A DNA stretch of 64,000 nt from Stenopsyche tienmushanensis (lineage: Eukaryota; Arthropoda; Insecta; Trichoptera; Stenopsychidae): assembly GCA_008973525.1 (NCBI GenBank), contig WACJ01000549.1, positions 1,054,001-1,118,000 on the forward strand. Direction: 5' to 3'. Position 1 is the stretch's first letter, and every line of letters starts with the position of its first letter. A program made the translations under genes and the position numbers. Below are positions 35,985 through 47,338 of the stretch, one piece after another. Below the pieces are notes generated by a model that saw only the letters and a list, made by a program, of their open reading frames with translations, was not told where the DNA came from and made no database searches.

Positions 35985-36590
35985 GTTTCAACACCGTTTT
36001 ATGACTGATGTATTTTCACTTGCATTGTCACTCTCATTTTCTTGTTCTTCAAAACATTTAAATTTTTTCATTAATCCACATATTTCAGATATATCATAAG
36101 CTTTATTCTCTTCAGAATGCATTAATCTGTTTCCGCGCCAGGAAGAATTCGTCTCCATGATCGAACTAGTGTTTCTGGCTTTACATTTGATCAAGATTGT
36201 GTTATTTTATGTATAGCATCCAATATCGTAATTTGTATCCAAAAATTTATCAATTAATCATCTTCCTCAGCAAGAGTTTTCCGAAGACTGTGATAATAGA
36301 GACGTTTCATTGATTCATGGTCTGGATCAAAGATGTAACATTAAGGGGCAAAAATTTTGCAACCATAAGTCCATCGATTGTTTTCAATATGATTTTGTTC
36401 GGATAGAAAGGAGCATTGTCTAATAATAAGATTTTTCATTGGAGTCCCCTTAAAAAATCGAGGTTTATTTGCTTTCCCAATCAGAAAAAGTTTCATTCCT
36501 GTTCACAAAAGAGTTCCTGATACGTTTCCAGTATCTTATCACCCGAATCCTGATGGAAATTAAAATAACCTTTTGCTAATATTAACTTAT
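35985..36590 (-). pseudogene. Tigger/pogo-type (jerky-like) transposase relic
   Basis: On the - strand, with frameshifts: LFLIGKANKPRFFKG (about 36443-36499), LLDNAPFYPNKI (the second catalytic Asp block, about 36388-36428), KFLPLNVTSLIQTMNQ (about 36312-36360; the family has MDQ here, so the third Asp is changed), KRLYYHSLRKTL, then ILDAIHK, NVKPETLVRSWRRILPG (about 36140-36190). Motifs, order and spacing match the DDE domain of pogo/Tigger and jerky proteins. The HTH/CENP-B half is absent. Dead. Confidence 0.78.
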
Positions 36591-38789
36591 AAAGCGCAAT
36601 AAAAATAATGTAAATATTATGTTTGGTTATAAGTACGTTTATTGATTTTTTTAAAATTATAAAATATATTTAAAAAAATAAAATTATAAAGAAAGAGATA
36701 TTGAAAGCCTGGAATATAGTATTAGAATTACAAGGTGACCAACAGCGCGTTTAATTTACCGTGTAGTGCAATATCGATTTATGCCAGATATTACAGGAAT
36801 CTGTGCTGAATGTGCAATGTGCATGTCGTGCATAGCGATGGCGCTCAGATATTTTTGTATTAAATTTTATATTATTTCAAAATTATTATTTATGCACTAT
36901 AGATTGAGATGATGATATTTTTGCGATAATATTCATTTGGCAGACCGATACTGTTGATGATTTTGTTTTTGAGGGAATTCGAACAAAATTCTCGCCGTGT
37001 GTTTCTATCTTCGAGGTGGATTATTTGGGTGTATATAGGCGTTGCTTATGCCGAAATTGGTTTCTATTTAGATAGAGCAAACATCCAGAATATGTACAGA
37101 TTAACGGAACTTAATTTCATATACAATAAGAGAATAATATTCTTGCGGCACAATTAACATACATTAGTCGTCGGGCGGAGTCGAGGGATTTCATTGACAT
37201 TTCCCGGTACCCAATTACTGAGGGTCTGCACTAATACGACTTTTATGGAAATGTCGTCCTCGTAAAATCCCAACAGAAACAACCTACAAATGTTAATAAA
37301 GCCTTTTGTTTCAGATTTAATATACAATTTTCATAGGGTAGGGCTTTGGCGAACGACCCCTTACGTAGAATATACACGGTAAGATCCTCGGTTTTGGCAC
37401 TCGCTTAAGTATTTCCTTTTTATTTTATTCATAAGATTTTAAATATGCGCATAGGACTGAAATAAATTACTTAATCAGATGCTGCACTAAAAAATGTTAC
37501 AAGGCCATAATTAAAACCGATTAGTTTTAAACAATCAATCATCCAATTTATACAATGAATCAATTTTTTTTTCCTTCTGTACGTTTTGTCGCATAATTTT
37601 GTTGATTTAAAGCCAAATATATATATATACCAGTCTTAATAATGTTATAAAAGTACAATTTAAGACTCAATCATTGATGCTGTTTAAAATCGAATTCCGT
37701 GTTTTTACTATTATATATTATGGACTATAAGCCTTTATTGACGATTTAATTTTCGCATTAACTAACATCATCACAAATTTATTGTTGTAATATAGAAATT
37801 TCTTCACGTGCAAAACAACCTGTATTATGGCGATATCTTAAAAAAAAAGTGTGAAATATATTGTAAGATATAATGCAAAGTGTGGTGATTTAAGCTATTG
37901 ATTCTAGTTAATAAAATGACTATGGACTATTTCTAGATACAGAGTTTTTCAATATAATTTGAAGATAAAATGGCAGCTAAATCAATTAGAAAAATATTGA
38001 TATTACTAATATAAACTGTATTTTGGAAATTATGTCAGGGAGCATAAGAATATGGCCATAGTTATAGAAAAAATATTTCAACTCTCATCAGAACATCGCA
38101 TTTGTTCAATCAATGCTTGGATTTATTTGTCATATTCCTATTTTTACAGTTTTTAAATTTTTTCTGAAGACAAATTAGTTGTTAGGAAAGGAAAGGAAAT
38201 ATTTAATTTGATAGTGAGGTGACTGCTGACAAAATGGAGTCTGTATTATTGATTTTATGAGTGGAAGATCAAAATGCATCAAAAATGCATTATACTGCAA
38301 GTTAATTTATCAGAAAGATTAAAAATATTTATATGCGCTTTTCGAAAACAAAAAAAAACGTTTTGATCATGATCTTTGATCAGAGTTTTCATCACAGCCT
38401 GGGAGTTTTTTTTCGTTCTCCTCAATATAGAACTCATGGATGTATTAGCAATGTTATATTCCCATTTTTGAATTGCAAGGTTAAAGGAAACCAATAAGCC
38501 CTTACTATTAAAATCGTGGGAGTAATTCTGAGGTGCATTTCCTCAGTCATGAATTTCGCATACTCCAGAAAGTTCCAAGTAAATTCTGCGATTTTTATAA
38601 TCACCAGAATTCTCTATTTACGAGATCACAACAGTAGTCTTCCATATATTCACCAAGTTGCCCCGCTTATGATATAGATATTATGGATGTGGTCCAAGCC
38701 TGTGAATAGATATTGAAGATGTCCAAGATTTTTAGTGAACTATGTGTGATACATGTTTTAAAGGGCCTGATTCAATAGCCATGTTTGTC
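36591..38789. other. A+T-rich intergenic DNA
   Basis: A 67-codon open frame (36954-37157, +) has no recognised family. The segment 37165-37400 is more balanced. An (AT)n tract lies near 37617. Nothing else is supported. Confidence 0.5.
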
Positions 38790-39726
38790 TTAAGGCGTCT
38801 TCTCACTTTAGGCGCCTCAAAAATAGGCTATTTTCACAATTTTTTTTCGGGGATTTTCGTTAAAAATTATGAGATAAAATGGATCTTATGTAATAAACAC
38901 ATCTTTCAAGTAAATGAAAAAAAATATTTTTATTTTTTTGAACAATTATTATAATAAAACAGTAGCATCGAAAAACCCGTGTAGAAATGTTATGTTCGTG
39001 GCTTGTTGATGGTATCTCCGAGATGGGTCATTTGAAACAAAAAAATAAAACAGTTTTAGATTCAGTATATCAGTGGCTATAGCGCATATTATCAGATTTT
39101 TGATATTTGCGAAAATAACAAAATGGCGCACGTTTTACGAAAAAGTAAAAAAAAACGCGTTTTTTTTGCAGTTTTTTGTAAAAAAAAATACTTAAAATCA
39201 AAATTTCAAAAATCTGATGCTATAGCTATGATATGCGCTATAGCCATAACTATGAAGAATATGTCATTCAAATTTCATGACAATCTACTGGATAGTTTCT
39301 GAAATTTCATCAACAAGCCACCGAAAAACCTTGTTTTGAGATAAACGCGTTTAAAGTTTTGGTTGTAGAAAAATTGCCCAGACACAGCTTTTGAAACACT
39401 CGTTGTTATTTTGGGTATTTCCTCCAAAGATCTTCATAAATCGGTTTCAAAACCTCGCGAACATCCTCAGCTAGATCAGAAGGATGTTTAAAAGTTTCTA
39501 TCTGATTGTTTTTCACCACTTTCTTGTACTTGCACCATGAGTCTGAACAATACGTATGCAGCCGGGTGCTCTCAGGTAGTCACCTAACGGTCGCCCAAAA
39601 ATATAGTTAAACTCGTCCGATCTTTATGAAATTTCGATATAACATTTTTGAAGATATGTACTTTCAAAATTTAAAATAAAATAAAAATCGATTTTTTTAA
39701 ATTTGTAAAGTGAGAAGACGCCTTAA
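38790..39726. mobile_element. TTAA-flanked element with 17-bp perfect termini and internal foldback
   Basis: The left edge is TTAA GGCGTCTTCTCACTTTA and the right edge is its exact reverse complement TAAAGTGAGAAGACGCC TTAA. Inside, a long imperfect inverted repeat spans about 38998-39321: GTGGCTTGTTGATG (38998) pairs with CATCAACAAGCCAC (39308), GGCTATAGCGCATAT (39075) with ATATGCGCTATAGCC (39231), and CAGATTTTTGA (39093) with TCAAAAATCTG (39206). There is no transposase ORF. A TTAA target fits piggyBac-like or Kolobok-like mobilisation. Length 937 bp. Confidence 0.8.
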
Positions 39727-41019
39727 TAGAAGTTAAATATTCAGACTGTATATACGTGATGATTTGTATCAAACGACATGTAATGTAATCAATATAAACG
39801 CTATTTGATGTATGGGTTTGCGTTTTTACCCTCAATCGTTCGCCTTTGCATTTCCACATGGAGGAATAAAAAAGGGTTATTATTTTACGTTGTTAATGAA
39901 ACATTCGCATCTCTGAAAATAAAATGAAACAATTCCACCGGATGTTTTCTGTGTTGAGTTTTTGTGCGATTTTAAATCTAATTATGTGTTACAGCTCGAG
40001 GCGGCGAGGCGCCCCAATAAATTATGGCCGAGAGCCCAACGACTCCCATTCGTTATAACTATGTAAGCTTTTCTTAACCTTTCCCAGTCATAACAGTGTT
40101 AATGAGCAAAGCAGAAAAAAGGCGCTCTAATTAATTGGTGTTATTCATTGCGGTAAAACTATTTAACTTTAAGAAAGTTCTTAGGCGGAATTAAAAAAAA
40201 GATTTTTGTAAAGCATTGTGATAAAGGTTTATGGTGGCGGTTCGTTGTTCGTCTTGGAGGTTAATAAGTACAGGGTCGTGACCCATCGATAAGGATAACT
40301 GAAACTGCAAGGATGGGTGGATCTTGGCTGGGATCTATCCGCTGTATAATTGTAGTGCTTTGTAGAGATAGTTCTGGCGTCTTGTACAGCAGCTTCTTAT
40401 CAGACACGAAGTACTTGTTAGTGTCTAGTGTGGCTTACTCGAGCATTTGTTACGGACCAGTTGCCACTAATTGTGAACTAGCGCCTCAACTTGATTAACG
40501 TACTGAATTTTTGTTTTTATCCATCGACGTACATATATATAATAATTTACTTGTATTCGGATGAGTTGCTATATTTAACCATTAGTGAACGAATGCCGCC
40601 ATTTTCGCGGCAAGAAAAAAAAATGTTGGTCTTTTTTGGCGTTAGAAAAATAGGCTTGAATATTTGATTGCAAATAATATTCACGAATAATCGTTTTAAC
40701 CAAATAAAGAAATCTTAAATTCAAAGGTGGAATTCAGGTGGCTGGAACAATTCTTTTTAGAAAAGTCAAAATAGCCTGGCACAAATCTAACTATTGATGA
40801 GCAATCACATGCGAATACAAAAGCGAAATATAAATTGACCCCTCCTTCTATGGGCTCATTTATGGGCCTATTACCAACCATTTTGGCATGGGTTTTCATG
40901 GCGTATATATGTTTTTAAAAAATGTGATCGCCAGCCCACACCTTCTATAGATTTGAACCCAAGATGATTATGTTACAAGTTCAACCGCTTAATTGCGGGA
41001 TTACTTGTAGATACGATAT
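39727..41019. other. intergenic DNA
   Basis: A 61-codon open frame (40313-40498, +) is unrecognised. On the - strand near 40945-40962 a GGGTTCAAATC word looks like a tRNA B box, but no cloverleaf could be drawn. Confidence 0.45.
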
Positions 41020-41200
41020 CAATGATAATTTTGGCACCAAGGCGCTTTTGGACTTATTTCGTTGGAATATTGTGAACTGGTGTGACTTGTGTGACTTGGC
41101 GCCTTCAGACTATCATATTTTCCTCTCCCTGAAAGAGCACATAGTTGGTATTAAATTTTCAATCGATGAGCAGGTGGCAGAATCTATATTAATATAAAGA
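41020..41200 (+). pseudogene. mariner transposase, C-terminal catalytic fragment
   Basis: Reads TKALLDLFRWNIVNW, then DLAPSDYHIFLSLKEHIVG and IKFSIDEQVAESI before a stop. This is the mariner block around the third catalytic Asp (PDLAPSDYHLF) and the following K-F-DEEV stretch. The preceding DNARPH and the rest of the protein are missing. It belongs to a different mariner lineage from the one at 6395-7690, judging by the F-L-S-L-K-H wording. Confidence 0.75.
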
Positions 41201-43132
41201 ATATTGATATTGAAGACGAACATTTAACAAGAAAGAACTCGAAGTCTTCGAAAGCTCGAGTTTTGAAAAGGCTTATAGCCGTTATAGTCACACAGCTGAA
41301 TCTTGCTTCCTGAAGATTTGAAATAATTATCCGGAACAGATCAGCTGTTTTTGTTTTATTCCTTGATCTTCTCCACCTTGCGGGGCGTCTTATTCAATCT
41401 ACGAACAGATCTCGTCATTCCCAGAATCGACTGTTAGACTGGAGGGCAGCTCAAGGAGGTGATTACTTGCTCGACGTCATACCACTCAGCAAGAAAAACA
41501 ATAATGATATGAAGAACTACATGTTAAAATCCATAAATTTCATGCTAATTTTCCATAATAAGGCGGAAAAAGAAAGAAAATATAGCACGATATTACATTT
41601 TTATAAGCTTAAATTATTTTCACGAAGCAATTCAGCGACAAACTGGTTTTTATTATTAAAATGTAATATTTAATATTATTTTTAACAAAAAAAAATTGTA
41701 TTAAAAATGAAGCAGGTGAGTAAATGCAATTAGAGTCTCTTTTGTAAATTGAAGGTGAAATCATAAGACGTACTTTTTTTTGTAAATGAATTTGCTTTCG
41801 GTGAAGGAATTTATGTGTGAGCCTTCGTTAAGAATTTAAAGAAAGTCTTGTGAAGCTTTCCATTCTATTCAAGATTCAATCCTTCTTCGTAAAATATGGA
41901 ACGAGACTGACGCAAGACGTTTGTTTTTCAAAAATGTATAATTTAATCAAACGAAGTAGATTTTATTCCATCCGAAGAAGGTATCAATTGAAATGTTATT
42001 TATTGCAAGTGAATTTTTTGTCTACCTTTTGTTTGTATTTCTAAGAAAACGCCCTTAAAGCTCGTCGGGATTCAGTTATTTAAGTTTCTGTATTACATCA
42101 GGGACAACGAAAAAAATTAAGAATTCAAACCGAAAATTTATAAATTAACCCTTTCTACTCGTAAGTCGAATTGGAACTATCCCTAATATAAAAAATGAGT
42201 GGAAAGGGTTTGCTTTAATATAAATAATTATATCATTTTTGCACAATTTTAGTATGTACAAATTTAAATTAATTTATCGCATTTGATTACCTAAATAGGT
42301 TTTTATATTCCTATAGATGTAAATACGCGAAGGCTTTTGATTATCTAAAATAGCTGTTTATAAAAATGCCAAAAAATGTGTTTTAGCATTACTAGAATAT
42401 GAATAAAGTGAATTCGGAATGTGGGGAATTGAAATTTTCATAAAGTCTGCAACACATATATCTCCCCCGAACGCTACCCTTATCGCAAAGCGAAATGTAT
42501 TAAGGTAGGGCGCATTCATATTTTTCGTTATTTAAATGAATCACCCCGAATGTACCCGATACAAGTTTCAAATTTAATATCACTTACTTTACGCCGCCAT
42601 TTCATCTAACACGGAAAAAATCTAGGACGTGATCGGGGTGCAAAACCGATACGGCTGCAATTGTATCGCCGCTCGGTCGGAGATTTATACTTTGTTTCTG
42701 AGAAAATATATCTGAGGAGAGAGGAAGTGAAGTTGAGAAATTTTCTGTTTGCTCGTTAGTTTGTTCCATCCAATAGATTCTAGGGATTGGCTCTATTTGT
42801 TTATCATGGAAACATAATTGGATGATAGAGAGGGTGAAGTGTGCTTTTGTTACTGCCGTAGGAACCGACTGTAAAGGGTGGTTATATCCATTCGAAACAA
42901 TCTCATTTTGTCTAAAGTCAATAAAATGCACAACGTTTCATTTTTTAATAATTCACTTTATTATTTTAATTGCTTTTAATATTAACTAAGTATTGGTATG
43001 GTGGGTTTGATTCATATTGTTATCGGGGAGGTTGGAAGTATTAATATTTCTGATCGATAGACTCGATCAAGATTTATACCAATTTCCAGGATGTGAAATT
43101 AAATACAGTCGCAATATATAGGAAGTCATATA
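41201..43132. other. intergenic DNA
   Basis: A 109-codon open frame on the - strand (42602-42931) runs through a balanced stretch (42480-42900). It lacks a recognised domain and an ATG start. Other open frames here are short and A+T driven. Confidence 0.45.
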
Positions 43133-43226
43133 GGGTAGCCCAGGGGTCGGCAACCTGCGGCTCGCGAGCCACATGCGGCTCTTTGAACGTGAAGCTGCGG
43201 CTCTTTATCACAGTTTTACTCCAAGC

Positions 43227-45101
43227 ATGGCATCTACTCAAAAAAGGAGAAGAACTGAAGAAGAGCATCGAGAATTCAATCGGGATTGGACGAAGTCGTT
43301 CGCTTTCATATTCAACTCAGATGGCCTCCCATCTTGTCTCATTTGCCACAAAAAACTTGCACACAATACGAAATCAAATTTAGAGAGAAACTTCACTACA
43401 AACCAGAAATCTTGAAAAAAAAAACCAAAGATTTGCCAATATCCGCTAAAACAGTACAAGATAGAATAGCTAAAATGTCTTCAAATGTAACATATTTGCA
43501 GATGGAAGACATTCAACTGGCTTCTGCTTTATCACTTGCTATAAATGAGTATTGCGACATAAAAGACACAGCAAACGTGGCTCTTTTTGTCAGGTAAAAA
43601 GAAAAACTTCTAGGATTGCTACCGCTCTCGGGACAAACTAGAGGGGAAGATATAGAGAATAACGTGCAAAAATGGCTCGAAGATAATAAGATCAATTTAA
43701 ATAAAATCTTTTCGATAGCAACTGATGGAGCCAGAAGTATGACAGGAAATATAGGGACAGTAACAATTCTTCAGAGCAAAATAAACCACGAAATACTTAC
43801 GTTTCACTGCATAATACACCAAGAAGCGCTTTGTGCCCAAAAATTTCCGGCCAAAATAGTTCAGGTCATGACTTTGGTAATCTAGATTGTTAACAGCATC
43901 TTGTCAAAAGCTCTCTACCATCGTCAGTTTAAAGAATTCTAGAACGAAATGAATACTCAGTATTCCGACCTCCTTCTTCAGAATAAAGTGCGATGGCTTT
44001 CCAAAGGTAAGGTGTTGAAACGTTTTACTTTGTGTTTGGATGAAATAAACACATTCCTCAAAGAAAAATATATTAATCACCCTGAATTAGAGAACGACAA
44101 ATGGTTGCAAATTTTTTTCTTTATAGTAGATATCACGGCGAAATTAAATGATCTGAATCTAAAACTGCAAGGAAAGGAAAACCCAACCTATGTTTTAATA
44201 GAAGAGTTGAGTTGTTTTGATGAAAAAATAATTATTTTTGCAGAAGATATTCAGAGCGGTTAATTACTTCATTTTCATTTTCTAAAGCAATATCGCACTA
44301 AAACCAGTGCGATTGTTGACACAAATTACTTCAGCACAGTTATAAAAAAAATTAAAGATGAATTTTCTGACAGATTTCAGCAATTCAAAACCAACAAAGC
44401 CATTCTAGCATTCATATAATAGTAAGTCCTCTCAACACAAATAGTAACGAAATCTACATTGAGCCATTTGGAGTTGATACTGAATCTCTAGAAACGCAAT
44501 TGATCGATTTAAAAAGTAAAGCTTTGTTGAGTGGAAAATTTACAGAGTTGAAAAGCAAGTTGGAAGAGTTGGAGGTCTAGAAATGTATGTACGTAACGCA
44601 ATAAAAGTGGACAGCTTTAAAAGAAATGCCGCGAATTGAGGCACTTATATTCGACGCATGGAATAGTCTTCCAGATTGCTACAGTGAGGTGAAGAATTTG
44701 GCATTTGGAGTCCTGACTATCTTCGGATCGACATATTTGCAAGAGTAAGGCCTGATTCACACCACGGTGCCGCTAACGGCTCGATCCCGCTCTCGGTCTC
44801 GGTTCGGTCAAACACTTTCACACAAGAAACGGAATCGGAACGATCCGATAGTGTGAATACTCTGACTGTTTCCTGTGTAAGAACATTAGATCGGACCGAG
44901 ATCGGAGCGAGATCGAACCGTCAACGGCACCACAGTGTGGATCGTGCCTAAGCGTTCTCTTGCATGAATATAATTAAAAGTAAAGTAAGAAGCCAACTAA
45001 CAAATGAAAATTTAGAGTCGTGTTTGAAACTTAAAACAACAAGTTATGAGCCAAATTTATCCAAACTTTCTAAAACCATGCAAAACCATCGCTCCCATTA
45101 A
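43227..45101 (+). pseudogene. BED-finger hAT transposase (ZBED5/GTF2IRD2-like), inactivated
   Basis: The start ATG at 43227 opens [18 protein letters not shown], followed by a BED-like finger around [20 protein letters not shown] (CxxC). A frameshift in an A run near 43412 moves the frame. The catalytic region follows: SIATDGARSMTG (first Asp), FHCIIHQEALC, then [23 protein letters not shown], and the C-terminal dimerisation part LRIFGSTY-like LTIFGSTYLQE, interrupted by the MITE, then FSCMNIIKSKVRSQLTNENL. Stops occur at 43595, 43883, 43940, 44261, about 44417 and 44578. Related domesticated and transposon proteins (ZBED5, GTF2IRD2, FAM200) share this order. It cannot make a full protein. 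Confidence 0.88.
44746..44951. mobile_element. Harbinger-type MITE nested in the hAT transposase
   Basis: A 200-bp element (44749-44948) with long imperfect inverted termini of about 60 bp: the left starts GGCCTGATTCACACCACGGT, the right, reversed, GGCACGATCCACACTGTGGT. Both sides carry TAA (44746-44748 and 44949-44951), the 3-bp TWA target of PIF/Harbinger elements. Removing it with one TAA restores the transposase frame order YLQE-stop-AFSCMN. It has no coding capacity. Confidence 0.85.
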
Positions 45102-45446
45102 ATTTATTTGCTCAAATGTTTGTTATTGAAGTACAAGTTAGTGTTGTAAGTAAGTGTTTAATTATTTTGATTTTTTAACTTAATAAGTGTATAATAGGTG
45201 ATTATCTAATAATACCATTTACATATATATTATCTAATAATACTATATATATATATTATCTAATTTGTTGTTAAAAATATTACTTATATATGAATAAATA
45301 GATTATTTTTACCAAAAAACTTTATTTATGCGAGTACTATTTATTGTTGGCAAGAAAAAAAATTGTGGCTCTTTAAACACCTGAAATTTGTAAATTGTAA
45401 TTTTTGGCTCTTCCGACTCAAAAGGTTGCCGACCCCTGGGGTAGCC

Positions 45447-47189
45447 TATGATTGACTCTCTTTTCTAAAATTCATATTCAAATAATGCTATCCTAACTTA
45501 ACCATATGTGGAAGGCAAATGGACCACATGGAAAATCCCTTCGTGTTCTTTTAACACATATGCCTTTTAAATACAATATTTTTAATTGAAAATCGCAAAT
45601 AGTATTTTTGCGATCCAATATCATGTAATTTGTGACGAAAAATATCAATTTGTAGAGATTAAGAGCTTTTAATTCACGTAGTTTTAGTTCTTTTCGAATG
45701 AACAAGACTTAAAATATTAATTATTATTCATTAAATAATTATGTTAAGTTATGAACATATGTTTTGACTATGCATATAAGTAAGAGTGAAAACATTTCTT
45801 TTTTAAAAAAATAACTTGCATGTTACAAAAATAATTTAAAACCAATTATGCTATTATATAAATAATTTTAGATTTTACATTAAATATTATATAATATTTA
45901 CCTTAAATTATTCCGTTTGATTGAGGACTGAAACATTTGCATTTATTGATTTAATTAATAATTTTGAAGTGGGGTTAAAATATATTTTTTTTCACCAATA
46001 TTAACAAAATTTATACATATACTGTTCAATTTAGCTTAAATGAATATGGGCCTAATAGTTCTATAGACAGAGCAAGCCTCTAGTCTGTAAAAGATCGTCA
46101 CTAAATTTGGTTTGATTGATTTTTTTTAATTATGTTAGAATCGTTTTTAATTATTATGTACTTAAAAAATAAAATTAATTTCATATAAATTTCGTCAAAA
46201 CTAAGCAATGTCAATTAAAATCAAATTCTATTTCGATTATGCTGTTATTATGTGAAATATGGCTTGAAAGATGGAAAATATAAAGGTTTGTAGTTTTTGG
46301 CTATTTGGTTCGCAATATTGAGTTATTTGAAATCTATTGTTATTAAAAAAACATCACTTATTTACATAAAAATTTCGTTAGATTGATGTCCTTTTGTCGA
46401 ACAAACACAAAGAGGCCCAACATTCACGTCGGGGTCCTATGTGACCTTTTTATTTAAGAATATATCCAATTTATCGCTTAACAAAAGGCCTTTTTCCATA
46501 GTGTGCCACGTTTGATTTGATTTAGTCTGTACCTGGCATAATACAATCAACGTTTGTCTTTTCAATTTGCAATCCTCCAGCTGATTGCGAGCAAATCAAG
46601 GCCTGGCAAATTGGAAAGAGTTCAATTCAGTGAGCTGCATTAGCTCGCTATTTTACAGTCGAAATTAAAACATGGTCGGTTGAACTAAAAAAAGAGCGGA
46701 TCGCTTAGAACTTTTCGCTTTTACGATTTCATTCGACGTGGCCTGTGACCGTTCCCGGTTACTAAATTATAGACATTAAGTTCATCCGCTGCATCATGAT
46801 GTTTCCATCAAGGAAAATTGTTCGCATTTAAAAGTTGGTCTTCTTCCCTCGCAGCTTTCCACGGAAGCTTTCAAAGTGTCGAGTGAAAGGTTTCCTTATA
46901 ACTCCGCGGTGTGTCGTGAAGTACATTTTCTTTGAGAGAAATAAGCTTTCGGTCCAAGTCGCCATTGTTTTTCATGCTGATGAAGGGCACTGAAATTTAT
47001 GACAGGCAGTACTAGGAATAAATTTAAAAGCCGCAAATAAATTGGGAAGCATTTGAAGAGTACTTAAATAGTTCTAAAGTCGCATTATGTGTAATGCGCT
47101 CTCGAGAACAGCCATGAATTATGAATGTTGAAATTATATTCTTGATCATTGATATTGGACGTATTCTTTATTGGAACAAATTTTTTTTG
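45447..47189. other. intergenic DNA, A+T rich with balanced part 46540-46990
   Basis: 45447-46400 is very A+T rich and featureless. 46540-46990 is more balanced, without ORF or repeat copy. Confidence 0.5.
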
Positions 47190-47269
47190 GTGAGTCCCAT
47201 CCCAACATTTTTTTTTAATCAAAATAGCTCTTCTTATAATGTTTTCTGTAAATAATTCTATGAAAAAAT

Positions 47270-47330
47270 ATTGTTTTATATTTCCTCGGACCCACGGTAA
47301 TGTCTTCGGACCCCAGTTTTAGAGCCACTG
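47270..47330 (-). repeat. hAT (Charlie-like) terminus, CAGTGGCTCTAAAACTGGGG
   Basis: On the - strand from 47330 the sequence begins CAGTGGCTCTAAAACTGGGG and goes on GTCCGAAGACATTACCG, then GGGTCCGAGG. This is the pattern of hAT-Charlie type ends (CAGTGGTTCTCAAACTGGGG...). The partner terminus was not found within the next few hundred bases, so only one end is called. Confidence 0.5.
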
Positions 47331-47338
47331 CACTAGAC

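Larger units (their letters stand above)
43133..45446 (+). mobile_element. complete hAT element with 8-bp target duplication
   Basis: The element 43141-45438 (2298 bp) is bounded by a perfect 16-bp inverted repeat, CAGGGGTCGGCAACCT left and AGGTTGCCGACCCCTG right, and flanked on both sides by the identical 8 bp GGGTAGCC (43133-43140 and 45439-45446). An 8-bp duplication with CAGGG-type ends is the hAT signature. Subterminal GCGGCTCTTT / GGCTCTTT words repeat near both ends. It carries a BED-finger transposase pseudogene and a nested MITE. Confidence 0.95.

Noticed and set aside
40938..40985. tRNA-like B-box word (GGGTTCAAATC on the - strand)
   Set aside because: No matching acceptor stem, D arm or anticodon arm could be drawn; it may be chance or a decayed tRNA-derived SINE.
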